A DNA stretch of 64,000 bases from Varroa destructor. Taxonomy: Eukaryota > Arthropoda > Arachnida > Mesostigmata > Varroidae. Both the position numbers and the translations under genes were made by a program. The DNA is taken from contig NW_019211457.1 in the NCBI RefSeq assembly GCF_002443255.2, forward strand, positions 34,478,105 through 34,542,104, read 5' to 3'. This document shows positions 1 to 9,540 of the stretch, piece by piece. The notes beneath the pieces were generated by a model. It saw only the letters and a list, made by a program, of their open reading frames with translations. It was not told the origin of the DNA and searched no databases. Position 1 is the stretch's first letter; each line of letters starts with the position of its first letter.

Positions 1-481
1 TTAAATTCGCTTGAACTGGCGTTAACGTCACACAACCAAATTCGGCCCATAACAACTCAGACATTCCGTTGGGTCGATTTAACCCAACTACGTCAACTTC
101 ACAAATTTTCTTCAACGAAAATGCGAACCAAAGCCTTAGGTAGTACCTATTAAACTTTCAAAGTTAAATGTCAGTACCATCCAATGATTTGTAAAAATAC
201 CAGCCAATTGAACTTATAATCCGATGATTGATCCATATCCATATCAATGTTTCACCGACAAAATTAACCCAAATGATGGCTCATAAGTTATGGCGCTGAC
301 GTTGTCCTAAGCCATCAGTCAACGTTTTGAGTTTATGAATCTAACGTACCATATGTAAACAAAATGCAGTTACACTTTAATGCGATACTGACAAAGTGCA
401 GTTGTATGGTTGTTATAAAACATGGGCACCGAGGTAAGTTAGGGAACTGTATCACCTTAAACGCCCCTCTGCGGCCGCGAT

Positions 482-699
482 TTAAAAGTTGGGGAAAGGC
501 GCCCAGGCATTAACGTCTTTCAAACATAAAAGAATATCGGCAACTGCCACCCGCCGAACTGACCGCATCTCCTTAACGTTATAACTGCTGTAGATAGATA
601 TGCCAGTTTATACTGCTATTCACATACTTACGAACTTACACAATTAGCAATAGGAAAAATGGAGACGAGCAGCGGGACAAGAGGAAGACGTTCTCGCAT
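482..699 (-). CDS. Candidate two-exon ORF with signal-peptide-like start
   Basis: A possible small gene on the minus strand. Exon 1 (699 down to 632) opens with ATG and encodes a short basic start followed by a hydrophobic core (RLPLVPLLVSIFPIANC), which resembles a secretion signal. It ends at a consensus GTAAGTATG donor. Exon 2 (587 down to 482) follows a TATCTATCTACAG acceptor and stays open for 34 residues to a TAA. Phases agree (2 nt left over, 1 nt supplied), giving about 57 residues. Against it: the implied intron is only 44 nt, no AATAAA is visible downstream, and ORFs this short arise often by chance. A second GTAAGT sits 8 nt upstream of the chosen donor. If real it would be a small secreted peptide; no family is recognised. 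Confidence 0.13.
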
Positions 700-1366
700 A
701 ATGCTAATAATTCTTGACTTTCGAGTCTTTTTTTACGTCTACGTATTTTTGTCGTATTAAATGTACCTTATACCACTAAATCCCGCCACTACCAGTTATT
801 GAGGTACGTCAGCAAAGATAATCGCCGATAGTTCGTTTGTTTTTCTCTGAACAGAGACTGCAGCGGCTAAAAACTTGTTCAAACCAAAAAATGTTGTGAG
901 CGTTCGAAAGTAATCTAGAATTAAGTCCTAAAACATTTGATATCATCACAATGCGCAACAGAAATAAAAAGCGCGTGTTAATAAAAGTCGCCCGATGTGT
1001 CGTGTTCGTGACAAATTGAGCCAATCCAATGCTCCTTTTCGTTATATATTTCTTAATATACATTCACTAGTGCTGTGATCGATGCGCTAAAGGACACATT
1101 TTTCTGTTGGCCAATCTGAGTAGATTTTTCGTTCGACTCCCTACACGATCTTCAAATCTATATGTTATTATTGGGATTTGGCCTGCGTCTGTTCAATGAT
1201 GCTCATCGAATGCTGCTGTTTCGCCAGGCCGACTAGCCTTAAATTATTCGCGGCCTGCGTCTTCAGCACTTTTGTGCACACGAATCTAAATGACTAAATC
1301 TATGGTTCTATTATATCCCCTTGACTAGCTCTTCTCCTGGTCGTCACCGCAGACTGCTTCTACTAC

Positions 1367-1397
1367 CATGATTTCACTTTTGAAAAGTAAAATCATG
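1367..1397. repeat. Near-perfect hairpin, 15-bp arms, 1-nt loop
   Basis: Arm 1 is 1367-1381 and arm 2 is 1383-1397. They are reverse complements except for one position, and are separated by a single G. It lies just 3' of a pyrimidine-rich stretch ending in CAG. Confidence 0.85.
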
Positions 1398-2149
1398 CTA
1401 GAAATCTAGTCTCAACCATAATATAGGTAATAATGATAATAATGCTTATTATTATGCACGCAATATGCATACACCATCTACCTACAAGAAGAGCTCACTA
1501 AGAGAGAAATGGTTTTGGTTAGAGTGGAAAATGACTTTGGACCTATGGGAGTTAAGGGATTTAGGGGGAGGTAGGAGTCGCATAGGATTAATCTGCGCTT
1601 TACTAAATTGATGAGATAGGACCCATTGACGTAGCAGCGTTTGGCATCCTATGACATTCATTTGCCGTCCCAGCTGTGCGCTCGCGTCCACTTGTCGTCC
1701 CTCAAAGCAAGCGACCACAATCTCACCGTCGCCTTCAACCCTTTTACGTCCCGCCTGTAACCACTGGTTCAGAACGACATATATACATTACATATATGCA
1801 TTCACTATTGTGATATATGTTGCCATTAGTACAGCCAATGTCCGAAGGGGTCAATGGTTTCATCGAATAATACGAAAGGAATACATTGGATACGAGTCTA
1901 AAACTTTTCCTGAAGCTTTTCTGAAAATCATATGCATCCTTTCAAGCCAATCACTGGGTTTTGCAACTGTCAAGAACGGGAGAACGTCATTAGGCCGATA
2001 TAGAATTGAGTACGTTGTTAAAAAACGCTTTCGTTTTCTACTTCGTCAGTCATAACTTGCTGTACATATAGTGCGCATTGTAAAGCATTGGACTGTAATC
2101 ACCAAAATTACGATCTATTGAAGTATTATTTTTAACTTGTCGCTGAAGG

Positions 2150-2200
2150 GACAACTTTGATTATGTTGAGAAAATAACTATTCTAGACTAGCACAAAATG
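2150..2200 (+). repeat. Direct repeat copy 1 (51 bp)
   Basis: This block matches 2436-2486 in the same orientation over 51 bp with six mismatches by eye. The right-hand 34 bp differ at only two positions. It may be an old local duplication or two remnants of one mobile element. Confidence 0.8.
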
Positions 2201-2435
2201 GCTACATACATCCCGCAGAGTAGCGTTTGTAGAGGATCTATACTGCACGCTATTGGTTTTTTTTTAAATTACTATCAACACTGATTGGAAGGTGATTGTT
2301 GCAACTCAGAACTTGCTATCATGATCATCAAGTGGATCTTGCCAGTCAGCAGCACAAGTTACCTGAGGAGAACTTCGGCTACCGTTAAAAATTTACCAGA
2401 TTAGATGTTTATATGGGGGAGTTGGATCAGAGATA

Positions 2436-2486
2436 GACAATTTTGCTTAAGCTGAGAAAATGACTATTCTAAACTAGCACAAAATG
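2436..2486 (+). repeat. Direct repeat copy 2 (51 bp)
   Basis: Second copy of the block at 2150-2200, starting 286 bp downstream. Similarity stops sharply on both sides, and no terminal inverted repeat or target-site duplication is obvious. Confidence 0.8.
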
Positions 2487-3697
2487 TTGAAGCATACGCT
2501 ATTTTTCGTCCCACATAACAGTGCCACCTTGTTCGATGTCGACAATGTTTAACAATGATATTTATAATTTTAGATAATATGGATAATATAGTTTATTTAG
2601 ACATATGTTTATCTAGCTCAAAGTGCCGTACGTGTTGAAACAATAAACGATGACACCATTCAATTTCAAATACGTTCAAGACAATTAGCTTACATAGAAA
2701 GACCTATATAGCATACATATCAATAGTCGCCCTGGTAGATGTATAGCTGGGATCGCGCGCCGCCTCTAATAGGCCACATTAATAACTGTGCTATATTGTG
2801 CCTTTTCCAATGTTGTACTGTGGACAGATTAAACATTATCGCGTTGCTGCAGCAGCCACCGTAGGGGACTTAGGGCAACTCGCGTACTACCAGCAGCAGT
2901 ATCGTCGTGGTGCGCGTCAAAATGGCCCACACCGTGTGCCACTTACTTGACAACCAATATTTATTGCCAATTGGCAATCAACGATAGTCGTAGCCGATAG
3001 ATGTTTTTAGTCACCGTTGCTACTGCTCACCTAGCGCTCTCGTTTCTCTGTCCTGTTAATGTTTAGCTCCGCCCTGAAGATCATGAAATGCGAAGTGAAC
3101 CCGCAAAGACTCACCTTACGAACGTGCATACGTGTGTGTATTCAACTGTCTGTTATATTACGGTCTTTCTGTAGGCCGTTTTTGCACGGAACGTGCACGC
3201 GTCAGCACCGACATGAACAGGAATTAGTATCGATGAAATTGGATGTGCGAGGCAGCGTCGAATGATCGACGCCGGCAACACCGGCTGCACCAGCGATGGC
3301 GATGATGAACGCAAGGAAGATCAAACCCGAACCCGCTCAACAGTGCGCACACAATGGACATCGATGGAGATGGACGAACCGGCATTTGGTCATGCGATGG
3401 GACGGCTACCGAAGACGGACATGTTCAGCTCGCTTACACAGCCAGAGATAGGCACAGAACAAATAGGTGCCTAAGAAGGATGCAACGCAGCGCCGCCGCC
3501 AGAATCGCCTGTGCAGTTACCACGAATCTCGGTAACAGCAGCAGCATCGCTTAGACGGCCGCAACGACGACCGTACGACCACTACTACCGCTGGTAACAC
3601 ACGACAACAGCGGCGGCGGAGGCTGCGGAATAAAAAATGGCCGCCGGACTCATTGTCGACGACAACCACTGAGACGATGAAGAGCAGCAGACGGCAG

Positions 3698-3716
3698 CGG
3701 CGGCGGCGGCGGCGGC
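3698..3716. repeat. (CGG)6 triplet tract
   Basis: Six uninterrupted CGG units, flanked by imperfect CAG/CGG triplets, within the GC-rich island. Confidence 0.9.
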
Positions 3717-4070
3717 AGAGGCTGACTGTTTGGCCGAGTTAAAGCACCGCCACGCTTGTGGCTCCGGACCAGCAACACTCGCGGCACCTCGCATACGAAG
3801 TCGAAAACGAGCACAGGCAGGCCAGAGTTGTTCAGACTGGCCGAAGCAAAGTGGCCAATAAGTTCGGCAAAAAGAGGGGTAAACATGGAAGGGAAAAGAG
3901 CGACAAGAGCCTTCTTCGACGTAAGCCCGAGAGCGCCTAAATGAAGAAATGGCCAGCGAAATAAAAGCTAACTACACCTAAATATCTCCCGTTCATCTCT
4001 TCTTCGTTGGATGGTCATTCACGTTCGGCGATCGCCGTCATCAACGAGCCATTGGTGGCTGGAGTGATGG

Positions 4071-4095
4071 CGGCAGCGGCAGCGGCAGCGGCGGA
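4071..4095. repeat. (CGGCAG)n hexamer tract
   Basis: About four units of CGGCAG, directly upstream of a sudden change to AT-rich sequence at about 4100. Confidence 0.85.
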
Positions 4096-4504
4096 GTAAT
4101 TTATATTAAATATATAGCTCCGTTTATATTTATGTTTTGTCTTGTTTATATTGTCTGCTAATTGTACTTCGTTTGCTTTTATATTTTTTCATTGGCATTG
4201 TTGTTGTTCATTCGTTTTTTCTTTCTTTTCGCCGCTCGCTGTTACTTTATCTCGACGTCCTGATGCAGCCGGAGCCGGCGACGACGACGGCGGCCAGCGT
4301 CATTTTCTCTTCCTTGTGGATGATTTCGTCGTGTATTCGGCGCGCTTATTTACCCACTAATTTTCCGATATTGCCCCATCCTCCCCGCATTCGTTCGCTT
4401 GCTACCTTCTCTCTCTCTCTGTGTCCGGCCATCCAGTGCTCTACTACGTGAATCTTCGGCTTTTGCCGTTTGGCGTTGGGTGCAAGATTGGTAGCAGCGT
4501 GACT

Positions 4505-6011
4505 ATGGCAACAACAGCCACTGCGATCAGCTCCTTGTCTGCTTCCTCTGACGCCGATAGCGCCCGTCGCCTCTCGTCCTTTGGGGAGACCCTCGCGCAC
4601 CACAACTGCACCGTGGCTGGCCGACGGTATCCGTCTACCAGGTAGGCACCCACTGACGATTTGTGTGCCAATGCTGAAAGCGTGGCCGATCGTATTCTGT
4701 AGGCATTTACTTCTATATGCTGTTGTGCCTATACGTCTATGCGTGCGTATCTTTCTCTGGGTGTGTATTTGTTCAGCGCGCATATTTTCTTCGTTTAGCT
4801 GCCGCGGTGCTGTTGCTCGCTTGCTGACGCCCGAACGAATCGGGCCTTGGACGCGGGAGAGGCAAGGCACAAATGCTTCTAAATCATTTGCCAACAAATT
4901 TGGTCCCATTTTTTTCTATCGAGTTGCGAGCGGAGCTGGCGGAAGCGGCAGTTGCGAGACAGTAGAGCGCATGCGAAAGAGCTGACGCTCCTGTTGTTGT
5001 TATTTCCTTTTGAAACAACAACGTCGCCTGCTTACACCGAAGCCTATTGACAGACAACAGCCAATCGTCTGTCCGCGCGTCCGGCTCGCGCTTCTTCTGA
5101 ACATCACTATGAACGCTCTTTCTGTTCTTCTTTGTTTCCTCTGGGGGCAGCAGCAGCAGCAGCAACAGTCTTTCTTCGTCTGTTGAGACTGCGTCTTGGT
5201 CGGGGCGGCAGCCACCACCGCCGCCGTTATCGCTGATTTTTAGTGAAGTGAGCGTTGATAAGCACACTGGAGAGAGAAAAACGCCAAATGGAAACGAAGA
5301 GTTCATCGGAAAGAAAAGCCATTCAACGCGTCTACCTAGCCATTGGTTACGGGAATATATATGACAGTCATGATGCTGATAATGATAATTTGACCCTATA
5401 TATATATATGTATATGTTCACTGTCAGGTGATGTAATGCCGGCAATATAATATACCCGGACATTTGAACAATGAAGCTGGCGTGGCTTATCGTTTAGAAG
5501 GGATTAGACTTAGGCCTGAGCAGCGGTAGTAGCGCCGGATAACACATTTCGTTTTTAAGATTTACTCTTAAGACAACGGATCGAGCCTAAGTCGAAGTAC
5601 AAGTCAGGCTACACTCAAAGATCCCCTAGAAGATCCCGTAGCACTAACACAAAAGCCTTTCGTTTCTTTGAAGATTCGATATATACCAATCGAGTTGCCA
5701 TACCCCAGCTAGCTGTAGACGATTCCAGTAGCGGTAAGTGATGTCTTCTAATAAATAAATAGCTAAATCTCTTCTCCGCTCTTCGAAATTATGATTGTAA
5801 TATTAGAGGATGATAGAGCGTTGAAGACTACATAATTTACAAGCCATTAATTAATTTCACACATTCTGTCCTACGTGAATTGAAATCAAGTTCATTTTCA
5901 GCTACGGGACCAGCGAGGTCTACGAGGATGATAAAACGTAAAGCCTGTACAACTCTCTGTTCCATATTGCCCGATCACGCGGATCCCCACCAAATAAACC
6001 CATCGACATAA
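4505..6011 (+). CDS. Candidate three-exon gene, unknown product
   Basis: The model joins 4505-4641, 5573-5733 and 5902-6011. Exon 1 starts at an ATG and encodes a Ser/Ala/Thr-rich N-terminus, ending at ACCAG|GTAGGC. Exon 2 follows a pyrimidine-rich TTACTCTTAAG acceptor and ends at AGCG|GTAAGTG. It encodes an RS-like basic stretch (YTQRSPRRSRSTNTK). Exon 3 follows TTCATTTTCAG and runs to a TAA. Phases agree across both junctions (137 + 161 + 110 = 408 nt, 135 residues). Alternatives: exon 2 could start at 5560, and exon 3 could splice at 5937 to a separate open exon at 6478-6644 behind a strong CTTTCCCCTCAG acceptor. No domain is recognised. The two GT donors and the phase agreement lift it slightly above chance. 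The island position at the 5' end also fits, but exons of this size occur at random. Confidence 0.22.
5148..5162. repeat. (CAG)5 tract
   Basis: Five CAG units followed by CAACAG, in the GC-rich island. Confidence 0.85.
5397..5416. repeat. (TA)n microsatellite
   Basis: About ten TA units with one G interruption, just beyond the GC-rich island. Confidence 0.85.
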
Positions 6012-6477
6012 TACACGTTACAGCGTCTGTCGCATACAGAAGCAATTGCTTGGACGATTTAGTTATTTTGGCGCCGACTGAAAGCACGCTTTGATAGCGG
6101 CGTCAGCATCGAAGCTACTGAGATAAGAGAAAAGCAGCAATGGATACGGATCAACCGCCGTATTTATCCGCACCAGTGTCGTTCTCCGTAATGAGCCAGT
6201 TAAGCGATTAGATAAACGTACGAGACAATACCATTATGCGATAATTATGTTTTTTTTTTTTTAAACATAACTGTTGCCTCTTTGTTTTTTCTCGTCCCGT
6301 GCTTAACGACTTGGCACACTCGAGGTAAATTGATCAAATCTAGCTGGCGACGCATGCCCAAGGGGCGGCTACGTACGTGGCACACAGATGAATCGAAATA
6401 CAAAATTTCGTTAGCATAGAACTTCATGTGTGTTGGGTAATTGCCCACTGGGTCACGTTTACCGCCTTTCCCCTCAG

Positions 6478-6644
6478 CTGGTAATAGGTGTACAAGAAGT
6501 TTATGGTGGTCCTTTTTGATATATGAATCGACAGGTGACGAAACAATAATGAAGATCTATCTATTCATAAACAACCGTCTCAGTTTCGCTGGCGTGATAA
6601 AGATTTTGCGCTACGCACGTATTAACTACATAGATAAATGGTAA
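6478..6644 (+). CDS. Candidate terminal exon, unknown product
   Basis: A strong acceptor (pyrimidine run CCGCCTTTCCCCTCAG, ending at 6477) opens a 55-codon frame to TAA at 6642-6644. The frame needs one nucleotide from the preceding exon, and the weak GTAAAG donor at 5938 would supply that phase. The encoded stretch is hydrophobic and basic near its end (SFAGVIKILRYARINYIDKW). It could be an alternative 3' end for the model at 4505-6011, an isolated exon, or chance. No AATAAA is visible just downstream. Confidence 0.15.
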
Positions 6645-6977
6645 AATCGTGAAGTTGTTTTGGCTGATACAGACTCCGATACGACTGCGACAATATCTAG
6701 ATCTTGCGTATAAAGGTCGTACGCGAAAAGTCTAAAATTACCAGTGTCCTTCCTGCAAGAGGCCCAATTGAGCGCTTGTAAACACACCGAAATCAGCTTG
6801 CTCTGCTTCCTAGTATATTTCTTAGAAAATCTGCTGATTTTTTTTTCGATACAGATTACCTTTCAGTAAATGAAAATTCGTCGGTCCTGCAATCGACCCT
6901 GCGGATGCAACTTACTCCGTACAATCACCTTTAAGAACTTCAGCGCATGTGAACGAGGCCGCAACTTAAGGGTTTGC

Positions 6978-7211
6978 TTATTGTGTTTCATTATACGGCA
7001 GAGTAGTACAATATTGTATTGATTGACGCTTAACTTGTACGTAATTCCACAAGACATCTATATAAAGCTGGTCAGATCACCTCATGTTTGGGTATGGGCA
7101 TTAAGATAATATCCGTAGAAAGAGTAACGGTGCTAATGGTCTTACCGCTTTCGTCATTATTTTCCCTTTCGAGTCTCCTAAAGCCGATATTCCCATAATG
7201 AACACTAATGT
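6978..7211 (-). CDS. Candidate 3' exon pair, unknown product
   Basis: Two possible exons on the minus strand: 7211-7146 and 7057-6978. The first follows a TACCGTACAATAG acceptor and ends at AAGCG|GTAAGACC. The second follows CAGCTTTATATAG and is open to a TAA. The phase carries over (1 nt plus 2 nt) and the implied intron is 88 nt, a plausible arthropod size. The joined stretch encodes about 47 residues with charged and aromatic residues and no recognised motif. No upstream exon could be chosen. The acceptors are not pyrimidine-rich, so this remains a weak call. Confidence 0.13.
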
Positions 7212-7635
7212 CTATTGTACGGTATAGAACAATTTGGGAGGTGCGATAACATTTACTGAGCGTTCCCTCCCTCCCTCTGTCTCTCACTCGTTCTCTCACT
7301 TCTATTAAACAGAATCTTTGCTCATAGAGTTGCCATTTACGAAATAAGGTTCGGCTTGGTACGTAGATTCAAACATGGAACACTTCACTTGGCCAGGATA
7401 ACACTGTTCACTTTAACGTGACGGGACAGAATTCTACTATTGATTCTACAGTTCTAGAAAGAAATAAAAACCTAGACACCGTCATTAGCAGTGACGAGCT
7501 GAGCGTTCGTCAGGCCCACAAGGCCTGATGCGCATACAAAGGGGAAATCGGCGTTAAAACCATTAAAATTACAATTTAATCAATCTGTCAATATAAACTA
7601 TGAAAAGTAATTGTTTTCAATGTTTCCATTGACAG

Positions 7636-7833
7636 AAAGCGTTGGAAATTGCTAGGTTAACTGAAAACAGTAATCGTTCCGCGTATAAAACGGGTGGCGA
7701 TGACGATGTCTACTGCAGCAGTAACGGTAACTTATTTATGTGTCAAGTTACTCATTGTTTTACGCTGAGACATCAATCTCTACCCTCCTGGTGTTTCAAC
7801 GTACCTAATGTTGTGATTTGTCTTTTGATTTGA
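7636..7833 (+). CDS. Candidate exon behind a strong acceptor
   Basis: The sequence TTCAATGTTTCCATTGACAG (ending at 7635) is a good 3' splice site. The frame that begins immediately after it stays open for 65 codons to TGA. Residues include a polar first half with an Asp triplet and a cysteine-containing second half. A possible donor, AACG|GTAACT, lies inside at about 7728 and would truncate it to about 31 residues. No family is recognised and no partner exon was found, so chance is a serious alternative. Confidence 0.13.
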   Translation, partial: KALEIARLTENSNRSAYKTGGDDDVYCSSNGNLFMCQVTHCFTLRHQSLPSWCFNVPNVVICLLI

Positions 7834-8449
7834 TTGTGCTTTTTGTGCGTTGCGCGTCGACTCCTTTTTTCTCCTGAGAGGCGCTCTAATGCTGCCGGAA
7901 CAATTTGAATGTACTACACGCTAGCTCTGTGCCGATCGAGCGTAGAGTCTCCTCGTCAGCGACTCCTTTCTTCTGGTCGCATGCACAGCAGACAGGGCGA
8001 TGTCGAACCGGACGAGCTGATCGCGTGCAGATCTGACATGCGGAAGCCACCACCACTGTCACCAGGATCAATCGCTGTCCTGCTTCCATTGCAGCGGCTT
8101 CCGTTGTTTGTTAGCCCCGTCGCTTCGGTAATAGTTCTGTCCTAGCACTTTAATGCTGGGCGGTCGTGAGGAACAGGTCCTTGTGATTGTCCCTATGCTA
8201 GTGAGAACATCTGTAGAAGCTTCGTATACGTCTGCTCATTCGTATGGGTGTATGTGATGGTTTGTGTACGTTTGCACATTCGAATATAGCGTGCATGCCC
8301 GCTTGGGATCGATACGCTATTGCCGCGGTTGATTTCATCTCATTCCGTGGCGCGAAATACACAGAAACTGTAATTAGATGTCAATTTGTAATTAATATGG
8401 ACGGACAAACTAATAGGATGGATTAAGCGCGGTCCATGTTGCGACGAAC

Positions 8450-8467
8450 CAATGACAGTTGTCATTG
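8450..8467. repeat. Short inverted repeat, 8-bp arms
   Basis: CAATGACA and TGTCATTG separated by 2 nt. Confidence 0.8.
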
Positions 8468-8919
8468 ATTTTTCGACGATGTTATGAAGCGGCCCGTTCG
8501 AGCGAAAAACAGAAAACCCTGCACAAAATATCTGGTGAGGTAAATGAACGCGCACTAAACGGCGGACTGATTGGTAAAATGAGCAAGGTGGGCGATGTAT
8601 CACTCTTTCATTCGAGAACGAAGATAGAACAGAAGACAACATAACAGATTGAATAGCCTGAACTCGAGCTAATGCGAAAAGATGACAAATAATCAATGAG
8701 TAAAATGTAGCATCGAAGATGGCGACCACAAAATGTCGACCTATCCAACGAGCGATTGATCAGGAAGGGAAACAGCAATTTCGTCTTGTGATCAAATAGC
8801 TGAAAAAAAGGCCGTGCAGAACAAAGTATGTCCTTAGGAGCTAAACTATTTTGCGCTCTTGGGAAGTGCCAATAGCTGCATATGTATAGCAATGAAACTA
8901 AAAACGACAACTAGTGGTT

Positions 8920-8947
8920 GGGGGAGGGGGAGTGGGGAGGGGGGGGG
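8920..8947 (+). other. G-quadruplex motif
   Basis: Four G-tracts of 5, 5, 4 and 9 Gs are separated by loops of 1, 3 and 1 nt on the plus strand. This satisfies the usual G3+N1-7 definition with very short loops, which are known to favour stable quadruplexes. No adjacent gene start is established. Confidence 0.85.
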
Positions 8948-9081
8948 ACACATAATGTTCAGTCATGTGATTTTTACCACGACGTCTAGGTCTTTATCGA
9001 TCGTTCATAGCGGCTGCCCATTGGGGCAGAATGTTTACTAAAACACCATATTTAACGATTAATATGGTTATCTTGTACATT

Positions 9082-9100
9082 GATTACCTGTCAGGTAATC
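9082..9100. repeat. Inverted repeat, 9-bp arms, 1-nt loop
   Basis: GATTACCTG and CAGGTAATC flank a single T; the arms match perfectly. Confidence 0.85.
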
Positions 9101-9150
9101 CTATCTGTCATATAGATACGCTTTAATTAACCATCTTCTAGAATTGGTTA

Positions 9151-9156
9151 TTTATT
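9151..9156 (-). terminator. Possible poly(A) signal AATAAA
   Basis: AATAAA on the minus strand, 43 nt past the stop of the open frame that ends at 9199. It is only meaningful if that frame is transcribed. Confidence 0.2.
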
Positions 9157-9198
9157 AGAAGCTTAGGGTTCTGCTATAGTTTTCGCGTCTGCTACTTC

Positions 9199-9540
9199 TC
9201 AGATTGAGTCAGTGTAAATAGCGGTACATCTTTCATTTTTTTCCCATCGATTCCCAGTGCACTTCACCGTGGTAGCGTTCGAATAGGTTTTCAGGTGATC
9301 TGTGTATTGCCGCGAAATGACTTCAGTACCGTCGGCGCGTTGAATTATTGTTACCCTATGCACAAACGTTCTAGAATAATATGAACTTCCCTTCAACAGA
9401 TAATCATATAAAAGGTAGCTAATGATTGCTGATGAACCTATTAATTTCGACCTTTTTTTTATGTTTTCTCTATTCTGTTGCCACATCTGCTTATCTGAAC
9501 CGTATGAATGAACAATGCAGATGACGACGTAGGTAATCAT
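9199..9540 (-). CDS. Candidate ORF or terminal exon with poly(A) signal
   Basis: A 113-codon open frame on the minus strand ends at TGA (9199-9201). A canonical AATAAA (minus strand, 9156-9151) lies 43 nt downstream of that stop, the position expected for a polyadenylation signal. The first residues are hydrophobic and the C-terminus carries two cysteines around a tryptophan (KCTGNRWEKNERC). This loosely recalls the C-terminal half of a sushi/CCP module, although the upstream cysteines of such a module are absent. Possible internal acceptors (TTCAG and AAGCAG at about 9490) would make it a last exon. The combination of length and poly(A) signal makes it one of the better ORFs here, but a 113-codon frame is within chance range. 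Confidence 0.18.
   Translation of the reverse strand: MITYVVICIVHSYGSDKQMWQQNRENIKKRSKLIGSSAIISYLLYDYLLKGSSYYSRTFVHRVTIIQRADGTEVISRQYTDHLKTYSNATTVKCTGNRWEKNERCTAIYTDSI

Larger units (their letters stand above)
701..3030. other. AT-rich non-coding stretch with small repeats
   Basis: No gene is supported here. The stretch holds a near-perfect hairpin (1367-1397) and a diverged 51-bp direct duplication (2150-2200 and 2436-2486). It also holds one 134-codon open frame on the plus strand (1651-2055) with a hydrophobic middle and a basic C-terminus. That frame has no homology I recognise and no splice or polyadenylation context that would make it more than a chance ORF. The rest is unremarkable AT-rich sequence. 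Confidence 0.5.
3030..5310. promoter_or_regulatory. GC/CpG-rich island, possible promoter or 5' UTR region
   Basis: GC and CpG density rise clearly here, with CGG, GGCAGC and CAG tracts (3698-3716, 4071-4095, 5148-5162). In an arthropod genome such an island commonly marks a promoter, 5' UTR or first exon. A pyrimidine-rich acceptor-like site ends at 3066. The longest ORF of the window (187 codons, minus strand, 4909 down to 4346) lies inside, but is arginine-, glycine- and serine-rich and looks like a by-product of few stop codons. The direction of transcription cannot be fixed from sequence alone. Confidence 0.3.

Noticed and set aside
431..440. Consensus donor GAG|GTAAGTT on the plus strand preceded by a short ATG stretch
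   Set aside because: Only four codons precede it and nothing downstream could be joined. A lone donor consensus is expected by chance.
1651..2055. 134-codon plus-strand ORF with a hydrophobic middle
   Set aside because: The length is within the chance range for this window and no family, splice or poly(A) evidence accompanies it.
3758..3940. Basic ORF ending near a GTAAGC site in the first GC-rich island
   Set aside because: No start codon or upstream exon in phase, and lysine/arginine richness follows from composition. It was left out of the 4.5-6.0 kb model.
4346..4909. Longest ATG-started ORF in the window (187 codons, minus strand)
   Set aside because: It lies in a GC-rich island where stops are scarce, overlaps several other frames on both strands, is full of Arg/Gly/Ser without any domain, and has no splice or poly(A) support.
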